Part shown: piece after piece, positions 1 to 5,039 of the stretch
How the letters are laid out: every line of letters begins with the position of its first letter
Position numbering within the stretch: the first letter of the stretch is position 1
From: Candidatus Doudnabacteria bacterium Gr01-1014_77
GTDB lineage: Bacteria > Patescibacteriota > Doudnabacteria > UBA920 > VMFF01
Direction: 5' to 3'
Length of the DNA stretch: 5,530 nt
Assembly: GCA_007375915.1 (NCBI GenBank)
Contig: VMFF01000042.1
Location: 1 to 5,530, forward strand
Position numbers and translations under genes: made by a program
Notes under the pieces: generated by a model
Database searches by the model: none
Told to the model about the DNA's origin: nothing
The model's input: the letters and a program-made list of their open reading frames with translations, nothing else

Positions 1-162
1 CATTCTATTGAAGAAGCAGTGTTTTTAGCAGACCGTGTAGTCGTTATGGATAAAGGAAAGATCAGAAGGGAAGTCACTATTGATTTAAAGAGACCAAGAC
101 AGAGAGATGACCCTATTTTTAGAAAATACGTAGAACATATTCAAGCCATAGTTGAAAATTAG
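1..162 (+). CDS. ABC transporter ATP-binding protein, C-terminal fragment (SsuB/TauB-like)
   Basis: This is the end of an ATPase subunit that would hydrolyse ATP on the cytoplasmic face of an importer; the gene runs off the left edge. Frame 1 is open for 53 codons to TAG. The first visible residue is a His followed by SIEEAVFLADRVVVM. In the family this is the H-loop (switch) His followed by the D/S-x-EEA-xxLADR-xxVM segment. The tail KRPRQRDDPIFRKYVEHI matches the usual end of nitrate/sulfonate/taurine-type ATPases (COG1116), where PRPRxRxxPxF is common. Walker A, Walker B and the signature motif are outside the window, so the substrate cannot be told. The permease and binding-protein genes are presumably to the left. 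The assignment to the ABC ATPase family is firm; the subfamily is inferred from the tail. Confidence 0.87.
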   Translation, partial: HSIEEAVFLADRVVVMDKGKIRREVTIDLKRPRQRDDPIFRKYVEHIQAIVEN

Positions 163-165
163 ACT

Positions 166-174
166 TGTTATATA
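166..174 (+). promoter_or_regulatory. Candidate extended -10 promoter for the orphan gene at 222
   Basis: TG-T-TATATA lies just after the ABC gene stop, with no convincing -35. Transcription would start near 181, giving a leader of about 40 bases that contains the palindrome at 185-199 and a weak Shine-Dalgarno sequence. The same TGnTAnnnT layout precedes the two following genes, which supports the call. Confidence 0.35.
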
Positions 175-184
175 TCCTCGCCTA

Positions 185-199
185 GTTTAGAATCTAAAC
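185..199. promoter_or_regulatory. 15-bp palindrome, possible operator in the leader of the orphan gene
   Basis: GTTTAGA-A-TCTAAAC has two perfect 7-bp arms around one base. The spacing is too tight for a stable RNA hairpin and there is no T-run after it, so a site for a dimeric DNA-binding protein just downstream of the predicted transcription start is more likely than a terminator. No regulator is visible in the window. Confidence 0.35.
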
Positions 200-221
200 A
201 ACAATTCAAAGGCGGATTTTC

Positions 222-881
222 ATGTTACGCAGATTAGGCGTTGTGGAAGCTTGGGTTATACAGCTTCCAATTCCACAAGCTGGAAAAGTTGTCTTCAGTA
301 AACCCTTCATCTTCTTCCCGGAGTTTTTTAACACCTGTATTCTATGGTTTGGGAGAGACAAGGAGATCAGCTCAGCAATAATTGAGGGTGGACGTGTTAT
401 TCAGACTGCTAAAACCACCCTGGGCGATGAGCTAGCAATCAAAGCTGGTTGCGCAGCTGAGATTCTCCACAACCTACGGGGTTCACAGCGGTTTTATGTG
501 AGGAATCTCCTTCAGGGACATGGAAGCCCTAGTTCCTCAGAATCAAAGCTTGGTTGGTTTGTGGAATGCAGTGACGAGGAAGGTCAATTTGATGCTTTGA
601 TGGTTGGTACCCAGCCATCATACATCAGCGATGCAAAAGGACCTGATATCCACTCCCAAGTTCTCATTCGCTGGAATGAAAGTACCCAAAGCATTATTGT
701 TAGTCGCGTTCCTAGGGATCTGGATATCCTTGAGTACGCGAGGATACCTGTAAACCCTGAGCTACATTGCCTTGCTGACTCCTGGCTTCGTGCGTATGAT
801 TCGCTTCAAGAAGTACGCCGTGAGGTAGACAACACCATGCTCCTTGTTGAAAAAGGGTCTGTAGTCGATCTGCAAACTTAA
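222..881 (+). CDS. Hypothetical protein, 219 aa, unrecognised, GC-rich relative to neighbours
   Basis: I do not recognise this protein. It has no signal peptide, no clear membrane span and no familiar catalytic motif. The first part (about residues 10-100) is mixed and hydrophobic. The middle (about 100-165) has a Ser-rich stretch (GHGSPSSSESK) followed by beta-like sequence. The last 30 residues (WLRAYDSLQEVRREVDNTML) look like a charged amphipathic helix. The ATG at 222 is chosen because AAAGGCGG lies 6 bases upstream as a weak Shine-Dalgarno sequence; a GTG at 243 is possible but poorly placed. GC is about 47% over 241-840, against about 34% in sampled lines of the aminopeptidase gene, and CGC/CGG/CGT Arg codons are frequent, so it may have been acquired or may evolve under different pressure. 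It is probably transcribed alone, between its own promoter and the terminator at its stop codon. That it is coding is likely; its function is unknown. Confidence 0.72.
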   Translation: MLRRLGVVEAWVIQLPIPQAGKVVFSKPFIFFPEFFNTCILWFGRDKEISSAIIEGGRVIQTAKTTLGDELAIKAGCAAEILHNLRGSQRFYVRNLLQGHGSPSSSESKLGWFVECSDEEGQFDALMVGTQPSYISDAKGPDIHSQVLIRWNESTQSIIVSRVPRDLDILEYARIPVNPELHCLADSWLRAYDSLQEVRREVDNTMLLVEKGSVVDLQT

Positions 882-918
882 CGCCTGCATTTGGGGGATG
901 CGGGCGTTAGTAGTTTTT
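879..918 (+). terminator. Strong intrinsic terminator of the orphan gene
   Basis: The arms TAACGCCTGCAT (879-890) and ATGCGGGCGTTA (898-909) pair over 12 positions with one G-T wobble around a 7-base loop, TTGGGGG. A TTTTT run follows at 914-918. The stop codon TAA is the first three bases of the stem. The opposite strand has no T-run, so it works for + transcripts only. Confidence 0.88.
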
Positions 919-926
919 GCTAAACT
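918..926 (+). promoter_or_regulatory. Extended -10 promoter of the aminopeptidase gene
   Basis: TG-C-TAAACT begins in the T-run of the preceding terminator and ends 7 bases before the ATG at 934. Transcription would begin at about 933-934, so the mRNA would be leaderless or nearly so. The only Shine-Dalgarno-like bases (AAGG, 927-930) are 3 bases from the ATG, too close to work well. No -35 is seen; that position falls in the terminator stem. Confidence 0.5.
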
Positions 927-933
927 AAGGTAT

Positions 934-3489
934 ATGAAAAACAAGAAAGTAAGACTATCAAAAAGCGTTATTCCAGAACGTTACAACATTTTTATTAAAC
1001 CAGATTTAAAGAGTTTTAAGTATGAAGCTGAAGAAACAATCTCTTTAGTACTGTTAAAGTCAGTTAAAGAAATATCACTACACTCAAAGAGCTTAATTAT
1101 TGAGTCAGTTGAATATTTTGACGGGAGAAAGAAACACAAAGCAAATGTTAGATATGATATTGATTCTGAAACCGTGATTTTTTCTTTTAGAACAAAATTA
1201 CCAAAAGGTAGGGGAGAGTTAGGGATTAAGTTTAATGGTTTGTTAGAAGATCGTTTGAACGGATTTTACAGAAGCAGTTATGAACACGAGGGTAAAACAA
1301 GGCATATAGCGACAACGCAATTTGAATCAACGTTTGCACGTAATGCTTTCCCTTGTTTTGATGAACCATCAGCTAAAGCAATTTTTGATGTTACATTGAT
1401 GGTTGAAAAAGGTTTGCATGCAATATCAAATACTTTGCCAATAGCTATACAAGAGCATGAAGGTTGGGAAATAGTTAAGTTTGCTCCAACTCCTAAGATG
1501 TCAACGTATTTGCTTGCTTTCATAGTTGGTAATTTTGAATTCATCGAAGGGAAGACTAAGAATAACGTGCTTGTTAGGGTTTTTGTGACTCCTGGGAAAA
1601 AGAAACAAGCTGAGTTTGCTTTAGATGTTGGAATAAAGGCGCTTGATTTCTATGAGCAATACTTTGATATTAAATACCCGCTACCTGTGTTGGACATGAT
1701 AGCTATACCGGATTTTTCTGCTGGAGCTATGGAAAATTGGGGAGCTATTACTTACAGAGAAACCTCTCTTTTAATTGATCCGGATCATTCAGAACTTTCA
1801 ACAAAACAACGCGTTGCTCTAACAATATCTCATGAATTAGCTCACCAATGGTTTGGAAACTTAGTAACAATGGATTGGTGGACTGATCTTTGGTTAAATG
1901 AAGGTTTCGCTTCATATATTGAATACCTTGCACTTGATCATATATTTCCTTCTTGGAAAATGTGGGATCAGTTTGTTTTCGGAGATCTGGGTGTTGCTTT
2001 AAGTCTTGATGGACTTAAGAATACACACCCTATCGAAATACAGGTACATCATCCAAGAGAAATTGATGAGATTTTTGATGCTGTCAGTTACTCAAAAGGT
2101 TCAAGCATAATTCGTATGCTTGCAAATTACCTTGGAGAAAAAGATTTCAGAAATGGCTTAAGGCACTATTTGAAGAAACACGCATACGGGAATGCAATAA
2201 CTGAAGATTTGTGGCGTGCTTTTGAAAAGGTTTCTGGAAAAAAGGTTGCCCCTTTGATGCGTACTTGGACAAAACAAGCTGGGTATCCAGTAATTTCTGT
2301 TGAAACAAAAGATGTTAAAGGAAATATTTCTTTGTCACAAGAACGTTTTTTCTCAAGCCCGATCTCCAGGAAAGTAAACAAGAAAAAAACACTTTGGAAA
2401 GTCCCTGTTTCAATTTTCAAAAGCAAAAACAAAACAGAAAATATTTTAATAGAAAAAACATCCTCCATAATTAAGCCTCTTAAAAAAGGGGAGTGGATTA
2501 AATTAAACCTAAATGAAACGGGGTTTTACCGTGTTAAGTATCAACATGCCTTTTTAGAAGACCTTAAAGAGGCAATTTTTAGGAAGAAACTTGATCCTAA
2601 AGACCGTTTAGGGTTAATTAGTAATGCTTTTGCGCTTGCTCAGGGTGGATATATACCAACAACTGATGTTTTAGATCTCTTGGAATCTTACAAGAACGAA
2701 GAAAATTATAACGTATGGGTGGAGATATCATCAGGACTTTCTCATCTTTCAAGGATTTTAGAGAATGAACCATTTAGAAAAGACTTTGAAATATACTGCA
2801 GAAACATTTTTTCACCAATGGTTAAGAAAGTTGATTGGAGTAAGAAACCAAAAGAATCACACACTGATAGTCTTTTAAGGTCTTTGATACTTGCTAATGC
2901 GGTTAAATACAAGGATGAACAGGCTATTGCAAGATGCAGGGTTTTGTTTAAGTCCTTGCTTAAAGGAAAACACGTTGATCCTGATATTAAATCAATTGTT
3001 TACGCTGCGGTTGCTGGAAATGGGGCGCTTGATGAGTACAAGAAACTTAGAAAGATCTACAAGCATGCAAAATTACACGAAGAAAAACATCGAGTTGCTA
3101 GAGTATTACCGCTTTTCAAAGAACCAGCTATTGTTTCAGATGTTTTAAAGTTCTTTCTTTCTAAAGAAGTACGTAATCAAGACACCATGCTATTCCTTGC
3201 AATTTCACTTTCTTCAAGAACCAGTAAACATCAGACTTGGAAATTTATTAAACAAAACTGGAAATATCTAGCTAACAAGTTTGGTTATGGGGGAGACACA
3301 AGAGCAAGAATAGCTCGTGCACTAGAATTCTTCACAACAACAAAAGATGCGGATGATATATCAGCGTTCTTTAAGAAGAACCAGGCTCCAGGCGCTGAAA
3401 GGGCTATACAACAGTCTTTAGAACAAATACGGGCTAATGTTGAATGGAGAAAAAAGGATGTTGAGGGTATAAAGGGGTGTATACAATAA
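934..3489 (+). CDS. M1 family zinc metallo-aminopeptidase (ERAP/PSA/tricorn-interacting factor type)
   Basis: A cytosolic exopeptidase of the M1 family that removes N-terminal amino acids from peptides; no signal peptide is seen. At 851 aa it has the usual family length. The N-terminal beta domain holds TQFESTFARNAFPCFDEP (128-145), where Q129 is expected to help bind the peptide N-terminus. The exopeptidase motif GAMEN is at 264-268. The zinc site is HELAH (300-304) and E323, in the expected HExxH-18-E spacing, with E301 catalytic. Y386 in the SYSKG segment fits the transition-state-stabilising Tyr. GFYRV (530-534) opens the C-terminal part, followed by a long helical ERAP1_C-like domain. 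All key residues are present, so it should be active. The frame extends upstream to an ATG at 898, but that lies inside the terminator stem, and similarity to the family begins at SVIPERYNIF, so 934 is preferred. No clear terminator follows the stop; read-through into the DUF3800 gene is possible. The role in peptide salvage is inferred. Confidence 0.96.
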   Translation: MKNKKVRLSKSVIPERYNIFIKPDLKSFKYEAEETISLVLLKSVKEISLHSKSLIIESVEYFDGRKKHKANVRYDIDSETVIFSFRTKLPKGRGELGIKFNGLLEDRLNGFYRSSYEHEGKTRHIATTQFESTFARNAFPCFDEPSAKAIFDVTLMVEKGLHAISNTLPIAIQEHEGWEIVKFAPTPKMSTYLLAFIVGNFEFIEGKTKNNVLVRVFVTPGKKKQAEFALDVGIKALDFYEQYFDIKYPLPVLDMIAIPDFSAGAMENWGAITYRETSLLIDPDHSELSTKQRVALTISHELAHQWFGNLVTMDWWTDLWLNEGFASYIEYLALDHIFPSWKMWDQFVFGDLGVALSLDGLKNTHPIEIQVHHPREIDEIFDAVSYSKGSSIIRMLANYLGEKDFRNGLRHYLKKHAYGNAITEDLWRAFEKVSGKKVAPLMRTWTKQAGYPVISVETKDVKGNISLSQERFFSSPISRKVNKKKTLWKVPVSIFKSKNKTENILIEKTSSIIKPLKKGEWIKLNLNETGFYRVKYQHAFLEDLKEAIFRKKLDPKDRLGLISNAFALAQGGYIPTTDVLDLLESYKNEENYNVWVEISSGLSHLSRILENEPFRKDFEIYCRNIFSPMVKKVDWSKKPKESHTDSLLRSLILANAVKYKDEQAIARCRVLFKSLLKGKHVDPDIKSIVYAAVAGNGALDEYKKLRKIYKHAKLHEEKHRVARVLPLFKEPAIVSDVLKFFLSKEVRNQDTMLFLAISLSSRTSKHQTWKFIKQNWKYLANKFGYGGDTRARIARALEFFTTTKDADDISAFFKKNQAPGAERAIQQSLEQIRANVEWRKKDVEGIKGCIQ

Positions 3490-3534
3490 TTAAATGAGCC
3501 AATTTCCAACAATGGTTATGTATAAATATTACTT

Positions 3535-3546
3535 AAAGCGGGTTTA
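3535..3546 (+). repeat. Left copy of a 12-bp inverted repeat flanking the DUF3800 gene
   Basis: AAAGCGGGTTTA here is the exact reverse complement of TAAACCCGCTTT at 4495-4506. The two copies enclose the whole DUF3800 gene. The left copy is not part of an obvious hairpin. Part of the right copy also serves as a terminator arm. Confidence 0.6.
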
Positions 3547-3566
3547 TAAATCCTTTATCTTTTGGG

Positions 3567-3575
3567 TGTTATAAT
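3567..3575 (+). promoter_or_regulatory. Consensus extended -10 promoter of the DUF3800 gene
   Basis: TG-T-TATAAT is a perfect consensus extended -10 and ends 6 bases before the ATG at 3582. Initiation is therefore predicted at about the A of the start codon, and there is no Shine-Dalgarno sequence in the gap, so the message should be leaderless. No -35 lies at 16-18 bases; TTTATA at 3543-3548 is 21 bases away. Confidence 0.65.
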
Positions 3576-3581
3576 AAAAGT

Positions 3582-4415
3582 ATGAAAAGGTACACATTGT
3601 ATATCGACGAATCTGGTAGCGGTAACTTCTTGGATGTTCGTGGCCATCATATGTTAATTCTAACTGGTCTAGCAATAGAAAATGAGGTAGACAAGAGTGT
3701 TAGCGCATACTTTCGTTTCATAAAACAAAAATTTTCATTGCCTGACAATGAGTCTTTTCATTCATTTGATGTCTTTGAGAACCCAGATACAAAATTATCA
3801 GAAGATAAACAAAGGAGGTTAATCAAATCGCTTCGTGAATTCTTTACTATGATAGGACCTTTAAAAATAACCATTACGACCGTGAATAAGAGAAGCTTAT
3901 TAGAATATCTGGGCATAAATGCCGACTTCTTTAATAATAAAGATTTTCGTTCTATGATGGAATTGCCTTACGAAGCTTTGGCAACGAAACTGTTCTTTTG
4001 GTTCGCGGATATATTAAACAAAGAGAAAAGTTTAGGAGGAATCACTCTGGAATCGCGAAAAGATTCAGATCTAGCTGTGCTCAGGGCATATTTGAGAGCT
4101 TTAGATAAGAATAAGTTTACTACCAAGTATACAAAAAAATCCTCAGAGAGGATTAAAAAAAGAATTACTTCTATCAAATTTGAAACCAAGAAGGGTCTAT
4201 GGGAAGGTCCAGAAATAGCCGATTTGATATCCTTTGTTTCTTATCAACATTTGAACAATAAAATGCGATCTTTTGCTAAAGTTGGTTTAAGTGATCTTTG
4301 GAAAGTAATTAAAAATAAAATTGATGATAAAAAAATAAGCGATCTCAAAACCTTAGGGTTTGTTCGCTTAATAGGGGAAGACAGAGTCAACAGAATAATT
4401 AAATCTTCTCCTTAA
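3582..4415 (+). CDS. DUF3800 domain protein (predicted RNase H-like fold)
   Basis: A 277-aa soluble protein of the DUF3800 family, known from its N-terminal strand YTLYIDESGSGN with D9, E10, S11 and G12. Other family-like parts are the strand HHMLILTGL (22-30), ESFHSFDVF (57-65) with the conserved E-x-x-H region, ITLESRKDSD (154-163) as the second acidic motif, and KKGLWEGPEIADLISFV (203-219), in which D214 corresponds to the late Asp of the usual Q-x-ADL motif. The spaced acids (D9, E10, E157 or D161/D163, D214) would suit a metal-dependent nuclease of RNase H-like fold, but the biochemical role is not established. Members often lie in mobile or defence-rich regions. Here the gene stands alone with its own consensus promoter and terminator and a 12-bp inverted repeat around it. 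The usual GLQLADL has changed to EGPEIADL. Family assignment is good; function is open. Confidence 0.85.
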   Translation: MKRYTLYIDESGSGNFLDVRGHHMLILTGLAIENEVDKSVSAYFRFIKQKFSLPDNESFHSFDVFENPDTKLSEDKQRRLIKSLREFFTMIGPLKITITTVNKRSLLEYLGINADFFNNKDFRSMMELPYEALATKLFFWFADILNKEKSLGGITLESRKDSDLAVLRAYLRALDKNKFTTKYTKKSSERIKKRITSIKFETKKGLWEGPEIADLISFVSYQHLNNKMRSFAKVGLSDLWKVIKNKIDDKKISDLKTLGFVRLIGEDRVNRIIKSSP

Positions 4416-4421
4416 TCACTC

Positions 4422-4490
4422 TGTAGACTCCACCTGAAAGGTGGATATCCACTGAACTAAGTATATCACAAAAAGCACGACTTGTCTACA
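4422..4490. repeat. Compact inverted-repeat block after the DUF3800 stop, with tRNA-like arm
   Basis: TGTAGAC (4422-4428) and GTCTACA (4484-4490) are perfect 7-bp arms. Directly inside the left arm, TCCACCT (4429-4435) pairs with AGGTGGA (4439-4445), and GTGGATATCCAC (4441-4452) is a perfect palindrome, so two TCCAC copies compete for one GTGGA. On the minus strand, 4460-4429 resembles part of a tRNA: TAGTTCAGTGGATA like the 5' D-arm, then a 5-bp stem with a 7-base loop CTTTCAG, whose centre would be a TTC (Glu) anticodon after T33. The 3' half of the D-stem and any T-arm are missing, so it is not a working tRNA. It may be a scar, a regulatory RNA end, or chance. Confidence 0.5.
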
Positions 4491-4494
4491 TAAT

Positions 4495-4506
4495 TAAACC
4501 CGCTTT
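4495..4506 (-). repeat. Right copy of the 12-bp inverted repeat flanking the DUF3800 gene
   Basis: TAAACCCGCTTT is the exact reverse complement of 3535-3546. ACTT lies immediately outside the left copy and one base outside the right copy. This faintly recalls a target duplication, but it is too short to count as one. Confidence 0.6.
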
Positions 4507-4538
4507 CACTTACATATTTAGAAATAAAGCGGTTTTTT
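4500..4538 (+). terminator. Intrinsic terminator of the DUF3800 transcript
   Basis: CCGCTTT (4500-4506) pairs with AAAGCGG (4526-4532), and TTTTTT follows directly (4533-4538). A small inner stem, TATTT/AAATA, competes within the 19-base loop. On the minus strand the hairpin is followed only by GTTTAATT, so termination in that direction would be weak. It lies about 85 bases after the stop codon. Confidence 0.78.
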
Positions 4539-4640
4539 AGCTTGAGCTAATAGGGTAGTGGCAAAGTCCGTTAATTGATCATAAGCTACTTCAAGGAACT
4601 GTTTGTCTTGATTTCGGTATTTATTTAGATTTTTGTTTCT
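4518..4640 (-). other. Start-less 40-codon open frame, +1 relative to the small gene upstream
   Basis: After the in-frame stop at 4641-4643, the minus strand is open for 40 codons to TAA at 4518-4520, with no ATG, GTG or TTG. The peptide has a natural look: about KYRNQDKQFLEVAYDQLTDF followed by ATTLLAQAKKPLYF, an amphipathic helix. It overlaps the last codons of the 48-aa gene (4621-4767) in the +1 frame, and its stop lies inside the terminator hairpin. It could be the displaced tail of a once longer gene, the product of +1 frameshifting, or a chance open frame. It is listed as an open question, not as a gene. Confidence 0.3.
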
Positions 4641-4767
4641 TTATCTCAACTAACACTCGTTCTATGTAAGTAGTACGAGGGTGCTTTTGAGCGTAATTTA
4701 GGGTAACGATTTTACCTGAGATCGCGCTTTTAGCAAGTTTGCGAATAAAGATTTTCTTTTGTGACAT
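4621..4767 (-). CDS. Small basic protein, 48 aa, of the 'SGRxVT..YA..HP.TT' type
   Basis: ATG at 4767-4765 to TAA at 4623-4621. The protein is Lys/Arg-rich and cytoplasmic. Its core SGKIVTLNYAQKHPRTTYIE resembles, from memory, a widespread family of short uncharacterised proteins with SGRFVTxxYAxxHPxTTVxE; their function is not known to me. The start is well supported: AGGA (4776-4773) is 5 bases upstream, and a -35/-10 pair precedes it. The family usually ends in a short charged tail, as here (EIKKQKSK), so the protein could be complete; yet an open +1 frame continues beyond the stop. It converges on the DUF3800 gene and shares the terminator region with it. A 9-bp inverted repeat (4555-4563 and 4783-4791) brackets the gene and could pair the mRNA ends. 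The coding call is fairly good given the promoter and ribosome binding site. Confidence 0.7.
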   Translation of the reverse strand: MSQKKIFIRKLAKSAISGKIVTLNYAQKHPRTTYIERVLVEIKKQKSK

Positions 4768-4772
4768 ATATT

Positions 4773-4776
4773 TCCT
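4773..4776 (-). promoter_or_regulatory. Shine-Dalgarno sequence of the 48-aa gene
   Basis: AGGA on the minus strand, 5 bases before the ATG. It decides the start, and it contrasts with the two leaderless-type genes on the plus strand, which have no usable one. Confidence 0.6.
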
Positions 4777-4799
4777 AGACTATGCCACTACTTAAATAA

Positions 4800-4829
4800 A
4801 GTATATTGTATTCTTGACCAGTAATTCAA
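4800..4829 (-). promoter_or_regulatory. Sigma70-type promoter of the 48-aa gene
   Basis: On the minus strand, TTGAAT (-35, 4829-4824), an 18-base spacer and TATACT (-10, 4805-4800). Transcription would start near 4793, giving a leader of about 26 bases that includes the Shine-Dalgarno sequence. Confidence 0.55.
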
Positions 4830-4840
4830 GGCTACTTGAA
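4825..4840. promoter_or_regulatory. Operator-like palindrome over the -35 of the 48-aa gene
   Basis: TTCAAG-GCTA-CTTGAA has two perfect 6-bp arms with a 4-base centre. The first arm covers five of the six bases of the -35 box, a position suited to repression. There is no T-run, so it is not a terminator. Confidence 0.4.
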
Positions 4841-4869
4841 CCACGAACGTAATAAGACGTAAAGGGATC

Positions 4870-4901
4870 AAAAAAAAACGGTTAAGCAATCTCTTGCTTA
4901 A
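4870..4901 (-). terminator. Intrinsic terminator for the minus-strand transcript carrying the M15-like gene
   Basis: Read on the minus strand, TTAAGCAA-GAGA-TTGCTTAA forms a perfect 8-bp stem with a 4-base loop, then CCG and nine T (4878-4870). It lies about 140 bases beyond the stop at 5040. The interval 4902-5039 shows only weak short inverted repeats (CTAGGG/CCCTAG at 4961 and 4989; GTCGCA/TGCGAC at 4994 and 5012) and no supported gene. Confidence 0.8.
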
Positions 4902-5039
4902 AGGGATAATTGCTGTTAATCCTTCGTTCAGTAAAACATTTAGTAAATACACATCCACCTCTAGGGGACTACTCTCTTTGATATATATCCCTAGTCGCAC
5001 AATGTAGCTTATGCGACAAACAATATGTAAGAATAACGT

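Noticed and set aside
898..936. ATG at 898 as the aminopeptidase start
   Set aside because: It lies in the terminator stem, upstream of the promoter that fits, and adds residues without family support.
2166..3148. Frames of 85-100 codons inside the aminopeptidase gene on either strand
   Set aside because: The M1 frame is intact and strongly conserved here; the other frames have no motif or ribosome binding site and are shadows.
3490..3566. Terminator after the aminopeptidase gene
   Set aside because: Only weak pairings (TATAAA with TTTATA around a 16-base loop) and no T-run directly after a stem.
4429..4460. Functional tRNA-Glu gene on the minus strand
   Set aside because: The 3' D-stem strand, T-arm and a matching acceptor stem for the canonical layout are all missing.
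4788..5000. GTG-initiated minus-strand frame of 70 codons
   Set aside because: It runs straight through the minus-strand terminator at 4870-4901, has no Shine-Dalgarno sequence, and overlaps the promoter of the 48-aa gene. Its hydrophobic look comes partly from the T-run of the terminator.
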